From NCBI GenBank assembly GCA_937927775.1, contig CALBEF010000079.1, positions 1 to 34,015 of the forward strand: a stretch of DNA of 34,015 nucleotides, written 5' to 3'. Positions within the stretch are counted from its first letter, which is position 1. Each line of letters opens with the position of its first letter. The notes under the pieces are model-generated. The model searched no databases. It was given only the letters and a program-made list of their open reading frames with translations, and was not told the DNA's origin. The stretch comes from an uncultured Anaerolineae bacterium (GTDB lineage: Bacteria > Chloroflexota > Anaerolineae > J036 > Brachytrichaceae). The position numbers were made by a program, and so were the translations under genes. Shown here piece by piece: positions 8,848 to 16,763 of the stretch.

Positions 8848-8884
8848 GGCGGGCTGATGGACAGCAGCGTGTCCGCAGCCCGCC
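8848..8884 (+). other. Strong intergenic stem-loop between adhesin and Thr/Pro-rich protein genes
   Basis: The outer stem GGCGGGCTG (8848-8856) pairs perfectly with CAGCCCGCC (8876-8884). An inner stem GGACA/TGTCC (8859-8863 with 8870-8874) is stacked on it across a small internal loop. There is no T run, so it is unlikely to be a full terminator. An mRNA-stability or partial-attenuation element is plausible. Confidence 0.55.
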
Positions 8885-8909
8885 AATGCCATGAACCTGG
8901 AGCGTGCCA

Positions 8910-9485
8910 ATGAAAAAAGGATTTGCCTCGCTGTGTCTGTTTGTCGCAGGTCTGATGCTGATCTCGGCCGGCGCCGTTGTGAGTGTGCAGCCAACTTTTG
9001 CTGCGCCGCTCGCCGACATCACCGAAACTGTCACCGAGCCGCCAACCTTTACCCCGAGTCCCACGGCAACATCGACTGAAACGGCCACGCCTGCCGAAAC
9101 AGCCGCGCCAACACAAACGGCCACCCCGCCCCGGACCACCACGGCAACCGACACGCCCCCGGTGGAAACAGCCATCTCGAATGTGACCCTGACGCCACGA
9201 AGCGCAGTGTCAACGCCCACACCCGCGCTGGATCTGACAGGCACACCCTCTCCCGATGTGACGGGCACGTCCGCGCCGAATCTGACGGGCACACCCGCGC
9301 TGGATGTGACGGGCACGCCCGATCTCACCACGACAGCAACGCCTGTCATTGTGCTGGACACCACCGGCGGACAAGGTCGGGCGGGCGGATTGAATCCGGC
9401 CGGCCTGGCCCTCATCGGGTTGGGGTGCCTGTTCATCGTCATGGCAGTCGCCTTGTCTGCGCGCAAGTCTGCCGGCCGCGCCTGA
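8910..9485 (+). CDS. Secreted Thr/Pro-rich low-complexity protein with C-terminal membrane anchor
   Basis: A 191-residue protein. A signal peptide (MKKGFASLCLFVAGLMLISAG) is followed by about 120 residues dominated by Thr, Pro, Ala and Glu. A C-terminal hydrophobic segment (LNPAGLALIGLGCLFIVMAV) and a basic tail (ARKSAGRA) follow. This is the topology of a stalk or spacer protein held in the membrane by its C-terminus; no LPXTG precedes the segment. A short tandem motif (L-T-G-T-P / D-V-T-G-T) recurs at about 9231-9327. The start at ATG 8910 is supported by GGAG at 8899-8902; a GTG at 8904 is the alternative. It lies 86 bases after the adhesin in the same direction, so it could be its membrane partner. 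High Thr content suggests O-glycosylation, which is inference. Confidence 0.8.
   Translation: MKKGFASLCLFVAGLMLISAGAVVSVQPTFAAPLADITETVTEPPTFTPSPTATSTETATPAETAAPTQTATPPRTTTATDTPPVETAISNVTLTPRSAVSTPTPALDLTGTPSPDVTGTSAPNLTGTPALDVTGTPDLTTTATPVIVLDTTGGQGRAGGLNPAGLALIGLGCLFIVMAVALSARKSAGRA
9231..9327 (+). repeat. About 24-bp coding tandem repeat (D-L/V-T-G-T motif)
   Basis: GAT/AAT-CTG/GTG-ACR-GGC-ACV recurs four times in register with two to four intervening codons, encoding D-L-T-G-T, D-V-T-G-T, N-L-T-G-T and D-V-T-G-T. It is part of the Thr/Pro-rich stalk. Confidence 0.7.
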
Positions 9486-9591
9486 GACGACACAGCACGT
9501 TTGCGTTTCGCATCCAGCAGGCGCAAAGGGCGCGCGCGCGCCAGGGGCAGTCGCGTGTTCTTTGCGCTCTCTTTTCTGGCGCAGGGTGATG

Positions 9592-12500
9592 ATGCCAGTG
9601 CGGACACAATTCACTTTCACACGTCTGTCACAGCCGATTGCGGCCATCCTCGCCTGCGCGCTGCTGGGATCGGGCTTTTCAACGCCGGCCCAGGCGCAAG
9701 CGCCCATTCCATCAGACTCTGCCCGGCCCGACACACTTTCGCTCCACGTTCAGGTCATGCCGGCAATCCCATCGGGCAAGGGCGATGAAGACGCTCGCAT
9801 CATCGCGCGCGCCGACAACGCGGGCATCGCAAACAGCGCGCGCGCACTGCCCAACCCGCGCGTACTGGCTTTCGAGATGCGCCGGCAGCGCATCAAGACC
9901 CAGACAGACCTCGACGCCGTCACCGCGCGCATCGATCATCTGGTCACACAACCGTGGCAGGGGCCGATTTCCCCGCAATCAACGCCGGCGCCGCAGACTG
10001 GCGAGGGTAACGAGTATCCAGATCTGGCGGGGGTCGCGCGCGCCAATCTGCCACCGGCAATCCCATCCGCGCCGGTCACTGTCCTGCGGCGTGGATGGCT
10101 GCGCGGCGCGCCAATCCTGGTCGTGGCTGTCTGGCCGGTGTTCGATCACAACGGCCAGGCTGTGTTGGTCAATCAGCTCGCAGCCACTATCCCGGACGCC
10201 ACACCGCTCACATCTGACGCGGCCGGCGTCGCGGCGTCGCTGTTGGGCGCGGAGTCCTTCACCCCGCAGGCTGTGGCTGCGCAGATCAATCCGGCCGCCA
10301 ATGCGCCGGCGATCAAACTCGCGGTCTCGCAGCCCGGCATTCAGCGCGTAACCGGCGCTGCGCTTGCCGCAGCCGGCCTGAACATCACCACCACAAACCC
10401 CGCCCTGATTCACCTGCGCCTGAACGGCCAGCCCATCGCCATCGAGACGCGCGGCACAGGCGATGGCCGGCTCGATCCAGGTGATGAGATACGGTTCTAC
10501 GCGCCCGTGGCCGGCGACCGCTGGAACACGACCACTCTCTACTGGCTGACTGTCGAAGCGACAGCCGGCGCGCGTATGCCCGCGCGCGACGCAACGGGCG
10601 GCGCCGGCCTTGCCCATGCCATCGCCACCGAAAAGCGCGTCTGGCGCAACAACAAGCTCTACGATTCTCTCGCGCCTGGCCCCAATGGCGATCACTGGTT
10701 CGCTTACCGGCTGCTCACCGGTCCCGGCTCGCCCTCCGCCGTCGTCACCGTGCCCGTCACCACATCATTGCCGAAGTGGAGTGTCAGAGGCTTCCTGCCT
10801 TTCGCGCAAGGCAATGCCGCCGGCAGCGTGTCAATCGCGCCGGCTGTGACAGAGGGCGCAACTTCGGCAGGCGATGCCGCGACACCCTACACCAGCCTCA
10901 CTGTGGCCGGGTCAGCGCAGACCGGCGGGCAGCATCATCTGTCGCTCCGGCTCGGCGGATCGGCGATCGCGGCGCGCTGGAGCGGCCCCGGCGACTGGCA
11001 ACACACCTTCACCTTCACCGGCGCGATTGGCAGCGATTGGGCGTCGCTCACGCTGGTCAGCGGCGCAACGCCAGACAGCGTCAGCATCGCCAGCATTCAA
11101 TACGAGGCGTCGGTCATGCTGTCGTTTGCCGGCCGGGGCGGCGCGTTCTCGGGCAGCGCCGGGGTTGCCCATTACCAACTGCGCGGCACGCTTGCCGGGC
11201 GCGCGCTGTACGATGTGACCCTGTCTCAGACCCCCACGATCGTTCACATTCCAGCCGGCACGGACACCCAGTTCGACCACGGTTCGGTTGCGCGCGACTA
11301 CGTGCTGGCCGGGCCGGGCACGCTGGTTGTCCCACAGGTCGCGGCTCATACGCCGGTCGATCTGGTGTCGCCGCGTAACGCCGGGCTGATCTACATCGGC
11401 CCCGCATCGTTGCACGCAACCCTGGCGCCGTTGATCGCGCTGCGGCAGGCGCAGGGATTCACCACTTTCGTCGCGGACACGCAGGCCATCTACGACACTT
11501 GGAGCTACGGCCAGGTCTCTCCGGCCGCCATCCGCAATTTCCTGCAACACGCTGCCAGCACATGGCCGGTTGCGCCGCGCTACGTCACGCTGATCGGTGA
11601 CGGCACAGCCGACCCTCATGATTACACCGCGCGCGGGGCGCTGAATGTCAATCTGGTTCCGCCCTGGCTGGCGCCGGTTGACCCGTGGATTCGGGAAACA
11701 GCCTGCGACACATGCTACGGACAGCTCGACGGGGAGGACGCCCTGTCTGACCCGTTTCCCGATGTGCCGGTTGGGCGACTGCCGGTGAAGAGCGCCGCCG
11801 AACTGGCCGGCGTGGTCAGCAAGATCGTGAACTACGAGACTGCGCCGGTTGGCCCTGTGCTGGACTCATGGCGCTCGCGCATCGGATTCCTGGCCGACAA
11901 CTATCGCGAGCCGGATGGCGCCGCCGACGCTGCCGGCGACTTTGCAGCCATGGCCGATTGGGCTATCGCGCTGCAGCCGGCCACCCTCTCGCCCCGGCGC
12001 GTTTACTACGACCCCTATCTGCCAACCCAGGCCACAGCGCCGTGGCGCGTGGGCAGCGCGCTATCTGCCTACACCCGCACCATCGAGATGTTCAACGCCG
12101 GCGTCGGCATAATCAATTTCTACGGCCACGCGCATCAGTTCCAGATCGCCAGCACTGCCAGCTTCACGAACCCCAACAATTTACAGCCGGCATCCTATTT
12201 GCTCTACATGTACGACGCCGACCAGTTGAACAACGCCAACCGGCTGCCCATCATGATCCAGATGACGTGCTACACCGGCGCATTCCAGACGCCGCTGGCC
12301 AGCGGCGCCACGCTGGACGAACGCCTGGTGCTGGCGCCGGGCGGGGCCATTGCCGTGTGGGGAAATACGGGCAAGGGCGTCGCCTATGGCAACACCTACT
12401 TGCAGCGCGGGTTCTATACGGCGCTGTGGAATGCGCCGGCCATGACCGCCCGCGTGGGAGATCTCGTTGTGGCCGGCTACCTGGACTTGTTGACCCAAAG

Positions 12501-12612
12501 CCCGTGCTGCCAGGAAAGCGTCAACACCTATGTCCTGCTGGGCGACGCAGTCACCCGCGCCCGCGTGTTAGCGCCGAAGCAGCAGTACATCCCCTCCGTA
12601 TCGAGGCCCTGA
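9592..12612 (+). CDS. Secreted gingipain-type cysteine peptidase (family C25), first of two
   Basis: A 1006-residue exported protease. A signal peptide (LSQPIAAILACALLGSGF) leads into a long pro-region and beta-sandwich domains, including a segment (AIKLAVSQPGIQRVTGAALAAAG) shared with the second peptidase. The C25 catalytic domain occupies about residues 590-960: VTLIGDGTADP, then the catalytic pair His846 (NFYGHAH) and Cys893 (MTCYTG), then AVWGNTGKG. The protein stops soon after at YIPSVSRP; the Ig-like and type IX sorting domains of Bacteroidota gingipains are absent. The start at ATG 9592 is chosen for AGGG at 9583-9586; TTG 9562 and ATG 9589 are in frame. Substrate specificity is unknown. 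Its position after the adhesin suggests processing of surface proteins. Confidence 0.88.
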   Translation: MPVRTQFTFTRLSQPIAAILACALLGSGFSTPAQAQAPIPSDSARPDTLSLHVQVMPAIPSGKGDEDARIIARADNAGIANSARALPNPRVLAFEMRRQRIKTQTDLDAVTARIDHLVTQPWQGPISPQSTPAPQTGEGNEYPDLAGVARANLPPAIPSAPVTVLRRGWLRGAPILVVAVWPVFDHNGQAVLVNQLAATIPDATPLTSDAAGVAASLLGAESFTPQAVAAQINPAANAPAIKLAVSQPGIQRVTGAALAAAGLNITTTNPALIHLRLNGQPIAIETRGTGDGRLDPGDEIRFYAPVAGDRWNTTTLYWLTVEATAGARMPARDATGGAGLAHAIATEKRVWRNNKLYDSLAPGPNGDHWFAYRLLTGPGSPSAVVTVPVTTSLPKWSVRGFLPFAQGNAAGSVSIAPAVTEGATSAGDAATPYTSLTVAGSAQTGGQHHLSLRLGGSAIAARWSGPGDWQHTFTFTGAIGSDWASLTLVSGATPDSVSIASIQYEASVMLSFAGRGGAFSGSAGVAHYQLRGTLAGRALYDVTLSQTPTIVHIPAGTDTQFDHGSVARDYVLAGPGTLVVPQVAAHTPVDLVSPRNAGLIYIGPASLHATLAPLIALRQAQGFTTFVADTQAIYDTWSYGQVSPAAIRNFLQHAASTWPVAPRYVTLIGDGTADPHDYTARGALNVNLVPPWLAPVDPWIRETACDTCYGQLDGEDALSDPFPDVPVGRLPVKSAAELAGVVSKIVNYETAPVGPVLDSWRSRIGFLADNYREPDGAADAAGDFAAMADWAIALQPATLSPRRVYYDPYLPTQATAPWRVGSALSAYTRTIEMFNAGVGIINFYGHAHQFQIASTASFTNPNNLQPASYLLYMYDADQLNNANRLPIMIQMTCYTGAFQTPLASGATLDERLVLAPGGAIAVWGNTGKGVAYGNTYLQRGFYTALWNAPAMTARVGDLVVAGYLDLLTQSPCCQESVNTYVLLGDAVTRARVLAPKQQYIPSVSRP

Positions 12613-12657
12613 CCCTCCGCACAGGCCGGTCAGGCAGCCGCCTGTTTGCGCCCGTGA

Positions 12658-12686
12658 TGTAGGGCGAGTCCGAGACTCGTCCTACA
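12658..12686. repeat. GTAGGGC-family palindromic element
   Basis: TGTAGGGCGAGTC (12658-12670) faces GACTCGTCCTACA (12674-12686) across a 3-base loop; 12 of 13 positions pair perfectly and one is G-T. There is no T run. It matches in outline the element at 28031-28058, which suggests a dispersed palindrome family found at gene ends. Confidence 0.75.
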
Positions 12687-12789
12687 CGCTTACGCGCGCA
12701 AGGCGACATGTGGCCCCTGCTCTGAAATGCGCCCGGCGCGAGTCCGCGCGCCACAGACATGACATTTGGCGCGCCCAGCGGCGCACCCA

Positions 12790-12829
12790 GCCACGCGCCG
12801 GAAAAATCAGGCGCGTGGCGCGTTCTTTT
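12790..12829 (+). terminator. Rho-independent terminator between the two C25 peptidase genes
   Basis: GCCACGCGCC (12790-12799) pairs perfectly with GGCGCGTGGC (12810-12819) around a 10-base A-rich loop, followed by a T-rich stretch (TTCTTTT, 12823-12829). It probably ends transcription of the first peptidase, so the second likely has its own promoter or depends on readthrough. Confidence 0.65.
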
Positions 12830-12897
12830 AAGGGATTCCCTGATGGGCTTGTGATCGCATCGGCCCTATCTCTGTGCGCAGAGGCGTATCAGAGACG

Positions 12898-15339
12898 ATG
12901 CCGTCGCAGTTCCATCCTTCCAAGCTCTGCTTAACGACGCGCCGGCGCGCGCGCCCTCTCGCCACTTTTGGAGCCTGCGGCGCGCTCATCATCTCCTTCG
13001 CCGCAAACGCCCTTCCGGCCGGAGCAACAACGGCGATAGCATCCGCGCCGGCCAGCCTGCCGCATCAGACTATCGCGCCGGCCAATCCTGCCGCCATGAT
13101 CCCCGCGATCAAGGTGAAGGTTGGCAACGCTGGCATTCACCGCATCACCGGGGCCGACCTGGCCGCAGTGGGATTTGATCTCGCAAACTCGCCCGCGTCG
13201 CGCCTGCGCCTCGACCACAATGGCCGGGAGATCGCCCTCGAGATGCGCGGCCTCGAAAATGATCGCCTCACGCCAACCAGCGAGGTGCGCTTCTATGCAG
13301 ACGAACCGGGCGACCGCTGGAACGCCGGCGGCATCTACTGGCTGACCGTGCAAGCGGCGGCAGGGAAGCGAATGACGGTCGATGCAATCACCACGGGCGA
13401 GGGGACCACTCAGACCACCGGCATCGAACGGGGCAGGCTGTCCACGCGCCGTGTGTATCAACCGCTGTATCCCGGCCCCGATGGCGATCACTGGTTTGTC
13501 GCTCAGTTGAGCGCAAGCACCGCCACGCCTCAGACCATCTTCACGGCGACGCTGCCCGGCACGCTTGCGCCGGTTGCCGGCCTGGCGGTCGTCTCGGTGT
13601 CGGGCGCTGCTGCTGTAGACAGCCCGCACACCCTGCGCGCTCGGATCGGCGCCGCCACGAGCGCCGCCACGTGGACCGGCAGCGGCAATTGGACGCAAAC
13701 GCTCAGCCTGACCTTGAGCGCCGGCAGCCGGCAATTCACCCTGACACTCGACAGCCCGGCAGCCGACACCGTGTTTATTGACGCCATTGAGTGGCAGTTG
13801 CCGGTCAGCCTGAACTTCGCCGGTCAGGGCGGCGCGTTCCGCGCCACGGCCAGCAGCCGCTACCAACTGAGCAACATCCCGGCAGATCGCGCGCTGTATG
13901 ACGTGGTCGAAACAACATCGCCGCGCGTTCTGAACCTGCCCGCCGGCACAAGCGTGCTGATCGAGAACGAAGCGGGGCCGCGCGAATATGTCCTGGCCGG
14001 GCCGGGCGCAATCTACGCGCCGGCGCTTTTGCCGCACACGCCGATCGACTTGTCTGCGCAGCGCGATGGTGAAGTGGTCTATATCGCCCCGGCGTCTTTG
14101 CGCGCGGCGCTGGCGCCGCTGGTCGCGTTGCGACAATCTCAGGGGTTGAGCGTCAGAGTCATTGAGCCGCAATGGATCTATGACGCCTGGAACTACGGTC
14201 ACGTGTCGCCCGACGCCATACGCAACTTCCTGCGCTACGCCCGCAGCGCCTGGTCTCGCCCGCCGCGCTACGTAACCCTGGTGGGTGATGGCACCTTCGA
14301 CCCGCTTGGCTTTGCCGATGCCAGCGCCGACAATCTGGCGAGCAATATCATTCCGCCGTACATGGCCATGGTGGACGCAAGCCAGGATCCGGCAAATCCC
14401 GCCGTGAGCGAATCGGCCTGTGAAACCTGCTATGGCTTGCTGGATGGCGACGATCCGCTGTCTGATCCCATGCCCGACGTTGCGATTGCGCGATTGCCGG
14501 CCAGAACAGCAGCCGAACTCAGCGTGATGGTCAACAAGATCATCAGCTACGAAACAGCGCCGCTTCCGGCAGCATGGCGCTCCCAGGTGGGATTCGTCTC
14601 TGACAACGCGCTCGATGAACAGGGCCGCCTCGACAGCGCCGGCGACTTCAACACGCTCCTCGACATGGCAGTTGCGCTGCAACCCTCTGGCGTTGCTGTC
14701 CAGCGCATGTACTACGATCCCTACCCGCCGTCTGCGAACAGCGCCCCCTGGCGAGAGATGGACGCGCGGGCCGCCTACACGCGAACGCTGGATATGTTCA
14801 ACAGCGGCGCAGGCATCATCGAGTTCGCCGGCCACGGCCACCCGCTTCAATTCGCCAGCACCGCGCCGTTCCAGAATCCCTACGACAACGCAACGGCATC
14901 CTATCTGCTGTCCGGCGCCGACCCCGATCGCATGACAAACGCCGGCCGGCTGCCGATCGCGCTCTTCATGGCATGCAGCATGGGCCGCTTTCATGTCACG
15001 CCGGCCACGAGCAGCGGACAGACGCTGGCAGAGCGACTGATCTCGTCGCCAAACGGCGCCGTGGCGGTCTGGGCAAGCAGCGGCAAAGGGGTGTTGTGGG
15101 GACACCAGTATTTACAACGCGGCTTCTACACGGCGCTGTGGAACGCCGCGCCATTCACCGCCCGGCTGGGCGATCTGACCCTGGCCGGCCAGCGCGACCT
15201 GATCGCCAATGCCGATTTCCTGGCGTATATGTCCTGGACTTACCTGATACTGGGCGATGCCGCAACCCTGGCGCGCGTGGCGCCGGCGTCGGCCATGCCC
15301 TGGGCCAGCACAGTGTATCTACCGTCGATCAGCAGGTAG
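12898..15339 (+). CDS. Secreted gingipain-type cysteine peptidase (family C25), second of two
   Basis: An 813-residue paralogue of the preceding gene. The signal segment is FGACGALIISFAANALPAGA. The beta-sandwich segment beginning AIKVKVGNAGIHRITGADLA closely parallels the first copy, but the long pro-region of the first copy is missing. The catalytic domain has VTLVGDGTFDP, His646 (EFAGHGH) and Cys693 (FMACSMG). The pair is 47 residues apart, exactly as in the first copy. The shared acidic block (ACETCYGLLDGDDPLSDP) lies before it. It ends in VYLPSISR. The start at ATG 12898 is preferred; GTG 12874 is an alternative. Tandem duplication with divergence of the pro-region suggests different activation or targets. 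Confidence 0.88.
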   Translation: MPSQFHPSKLCLTTRRRARPLATFGACGALIISFAANALPAGATTAIASAPASLPHQTIAPANPAAMIPAIKVKVGNAGIHRITGADLAAVGFDLANSPASRLRLDHNGREIALEMRGLENDRLTPTSEVRFYADEPGDRWNAGGIYWLTVQAAAGKRMTVDAITTGEGTTQTTGIERGRLSTRRVYQPLYPGPDGDHWFVAQLSASTATPQTIFTATLPGTLAPVAGLAVVSVSGAAAVDSPHTLRARIGAATSAATWTGSGNWTQTLSLTLSAGSRQFTLTLDSPAADTVFIDAIEWQLPVSLNFAGQGGAFRATASSRYQLSNIPADRALYDVVETTSPRVLNLPAGTSVLIENEAGPREYVLAGPGAIYAPALLPHTPIDLSAQRDGEVVYIAPASLRAALAPLVALRQSQGLSVRVIEPQWIYDAWNYGHVSPDAIRNFLRYARSAWSRPPRYVTLVGDGTFDPLGFADASADNLASNIIPPYMAMVDASQDPANPAVSESACETCYGLLDGDDPLSDPMPDVAIARLPARTAAELSVMVNKIISYETAPLPAAWRSQVGFVSDNALDEQGRLDSAGDFNTLLDMAVALQPSGVAVQRMYYDPYPPSANSAPWREMDARAAYTRTLDMFNSGAGIIEFAGHGHPLQFASTAPFQNPYDNATASYLLSGADPDRMTNAGRLPIALFMACSMGRFHVTPATSSGQTLAERLISSPNGAVAVWASSGKGVLWGHQYLQRGFYTALWNAAPFTARLGDLTLAGQRDLIANADFLAYMSWTYLILGDAATLARVAPASAMPWASTVYLPSISR

Positions 15340-15356
15340 CGCGGTCAAACATCCGA

Positions 15357-15384
15357 TTGCGCGTTCTGGCGCTCGTTGTATAAT
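15357..15384 (+). promoter_or_regulatory. Promoter of tRNA-Asn
   Basis: A perfect -10 TATAAT (15379-15384) lies 16 bases after a TTGCGC -35 (15357-15362). Initiation would fall just before the tRNA at 15397. The same TTGCGC-16 arrangement precedes the methyltransferase gene. Confidence 0.7.
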
Positions 15385-15396
15385 ACGTGCCGTCGT

Positions 15397-15468
15397 TCCT
15401 CGATAGCTCAATGGCAGAGCAACCGGCTGTTAACCGGTAGGTTACTGGTTCGAGTCCAGTTCGAGGAG
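15397..15468 (+). tRNA. tRNA-Asn (anticodon GTT)
   Basis: A 72-base cloverleaf. The acceptor arms TCCTCGA (15397-15403) and TCGAGGA (15461-15467) pair fully, with discriminator G at 15468. The anticodon stem ACCGG/CCGGT encloses the loop CTGTTAA with anticodon GTT at 15429-15431. The T arm reads CTGG-TTCGAGT-CCAG. CCA is not encoded. A promoter and terminator flank it closely, so it is a single-gene transcript. Confidence 0.97.
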
Positions 15469-15476
15469 TTCTTCAA

Positions 15477-15511
15477 AAAGAGGGCCGCGCAAGGCAGCCC
15501 TCTTTGTTTTT
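15477..15511 (+). terminator. Rho-independent terminator after tRNA-Asn
   Basis: AAAGAGGGC (15477-15485) pairs perfectly with GCCCTCTTT (15497-15505) around an 11-base loop, followed by TTTTT at 15507-15511. Confidence 0.88.
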
Positions 15512-15567
15512 CCTCGCACACAGACCGATCCTCCCGCACCTTCCAAACCTGCGAGAGCGTCATTTTC

Positions 15568-15616
15568 TGACGACTGACTACTGACTACTGACTACTGACT
15601 ACTGACTACTGACTAC
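15568..15616. repeat. Heptanucleotide tandem array, TGACTAC x6 plus one variant
   Basis: Six perfect TGACTAC units fill 15575-15616, preceded by one variant TGACGAC (15568-15574). The last unit contains the stop codon of folD (CTA at 15613-15615, read as TAG on the minus strand). The array lies between the tRNA terminator and the folD gene end. Confidence 0.95.
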
Positions 15617-16491
15617 TCCCCAACCAGCCGCTGCGCCGCAATGAGCGTGTTCTGCATCAGCATGGCGATGGTCATCGGGCCGACGCCGCCCGGCACCGGC
15701 GTGATGGCGCCTGCCACTGCGCTGACGCTTTCATAGTCCACGTCGCCAACCAGGCGCGCGCCGGACTTGCGCGCTGGATCGGGAATGCGATTGATGCCCA
15801 CATCGATCACAACACAGCCCGGCTTGACCATCTCCGCCGTCACAAAACGGGCCTTGCCGATGGCGGCGATCAGAATATCTGCTTCGCGCGTCACGCCGGC
15901 CAGATCGGCCGTCCTGCTGTGGCACACGGTCACGGTGGCGTCGCGCGCCAGCAGCATCAGCGCAACCGGCAGACCCACAATCGCGCTGCGGCCCAACACT
16001 ACCGCGCGCTTGCCGGCAATGGCGATGCCGCTGCGATCCAGCAGTTCAATGCACCCTTTGGGTGTGCAGGGCGCAAAGCTGGGCGCGCGCCCTTTCAGAC
16101 CCAGCCGGCCAATGTTGCTGGGGTGAAAGCCATCCACATCCTTGTCCAGTGGAACCGCCGCCAGAACCGCCTGATCGTTGATGTGGGCCGGCAGCGGCAG
16201 TTGCACCAGAATGCCGTGCACATCCGGCCGGCCGGCCAGTTCGCGCACCAGCGCAACCGCCTGTTCCTCAGTCGTCGTGGCCGGCAACTCATAGCCAAAC
16301 GAGGCCAGGCCCAGCTCTTCGCACGTCTTGCGCTTGTTGCGCACATACGCAGCCGAAGCGGGATTGTCGCCGATCAGCACCGTAGCCAGCCCCGGCGCGA
16401 CGCCATGCGCAGTCTTGAAACGCGCCACGTCCGCCCTGATTTCGTCCCGAATAGCCGCTGCAATCGCGGCCCCGTCGATGATGCGCGCCAT
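15613..16491 (-). CDS. folD: Bifunctional methylenetetrahydrofolate dehydrogenase / methenyltetrahydrofolate cyclohydrolase
   Basis: A 292-residue cytosolic enzyme of one-carbon metabolism. It oxidises 5,10-methylene-THF to methenyl-THF with NADP and hydrolyses that to 10-formyl-THF. The family signatures are all present: YVRNKRKTCEE (Tyr49 and catalytic Lys53), GILVQLPLP, KDVDGFHP, PCTPKG, GRSAIVGLP (nucleotide site) and the C-terminal TPVPGGVGPMT. The start at ATG 16491 is chosen because GGGAG lies 5 bases upstream, and because the extra 15 residues from 16536 are not family-like. An AT-rich segment at 16571-16600 upstream could hold the promoter. The stop codon lies inside the 7-bp repeat array, so the C-terminus is at risk of change if the array slips, though residues up to LVGE look complete. 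Confidence 0.97.
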   Translation of the reverse strand: MARIIDGAAIAAAIRDEIRADVARFKTAHGVAPGLATVLIGDNPASAAYVRNKRKTCEELGLASFGYELPATTTEEQAVALVRELAGRPDVHGILVQLPLPAHINDQAVLAAVPLDKDVDGFHPSNIGRLGLKGRAPSFAPCTPKGCIELLDRSGIAIAGKRAVVLGRSAIVGLPVALMLLARDATVTVCHSRTADLAGVTREADILIAAIGKARFVTAEMVKPGCVVIDVGINRIPDPARKSGARLVGDVDYESVSAVAGAITPVPGGVGPMTIAMLMQNTLIAAQRLVGE

Positions 16492-16763
16492 GTTCACTCC
16501 CGGATTGCCTGGTTGCAGGTCGAACCGAAAATTCATCCGCTCGCAGAACCCGTCAACCTTATCAACCCCAAGAATTTTAATAACCTTAAAACGCTTTCAA
16601 CAGGCGTTCGGTCGCGGGTTGATCGTCCGCGCAGGCTGGCCGGGATACAGGCCGGCCAGAAAATTCAAGCGAAAGATCAGTATTTCGCCATCCCGGGCTG
16701 AGACCTCGCGCCACGACGGGTGGAGACAGGCTGCAAGGGCGGCCCCTGCGCATCCGCGATGCG

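Noticed and set aside
9521..9567. GCGCAAA / TTTGCGC inverted repeat before the first C25 gene
   Set aside because: The 33-base loop makes a stable stem unlikely, and the arm overlaps a possible start region.
16636..16659. 8-bp inverted repeat CTGGCCGG/CCGGCCAG between folD and the M20 gene
   Set aside because: It has no T run downstream in the direction of the genes; GC-rich palindromes of this size are common in the window.
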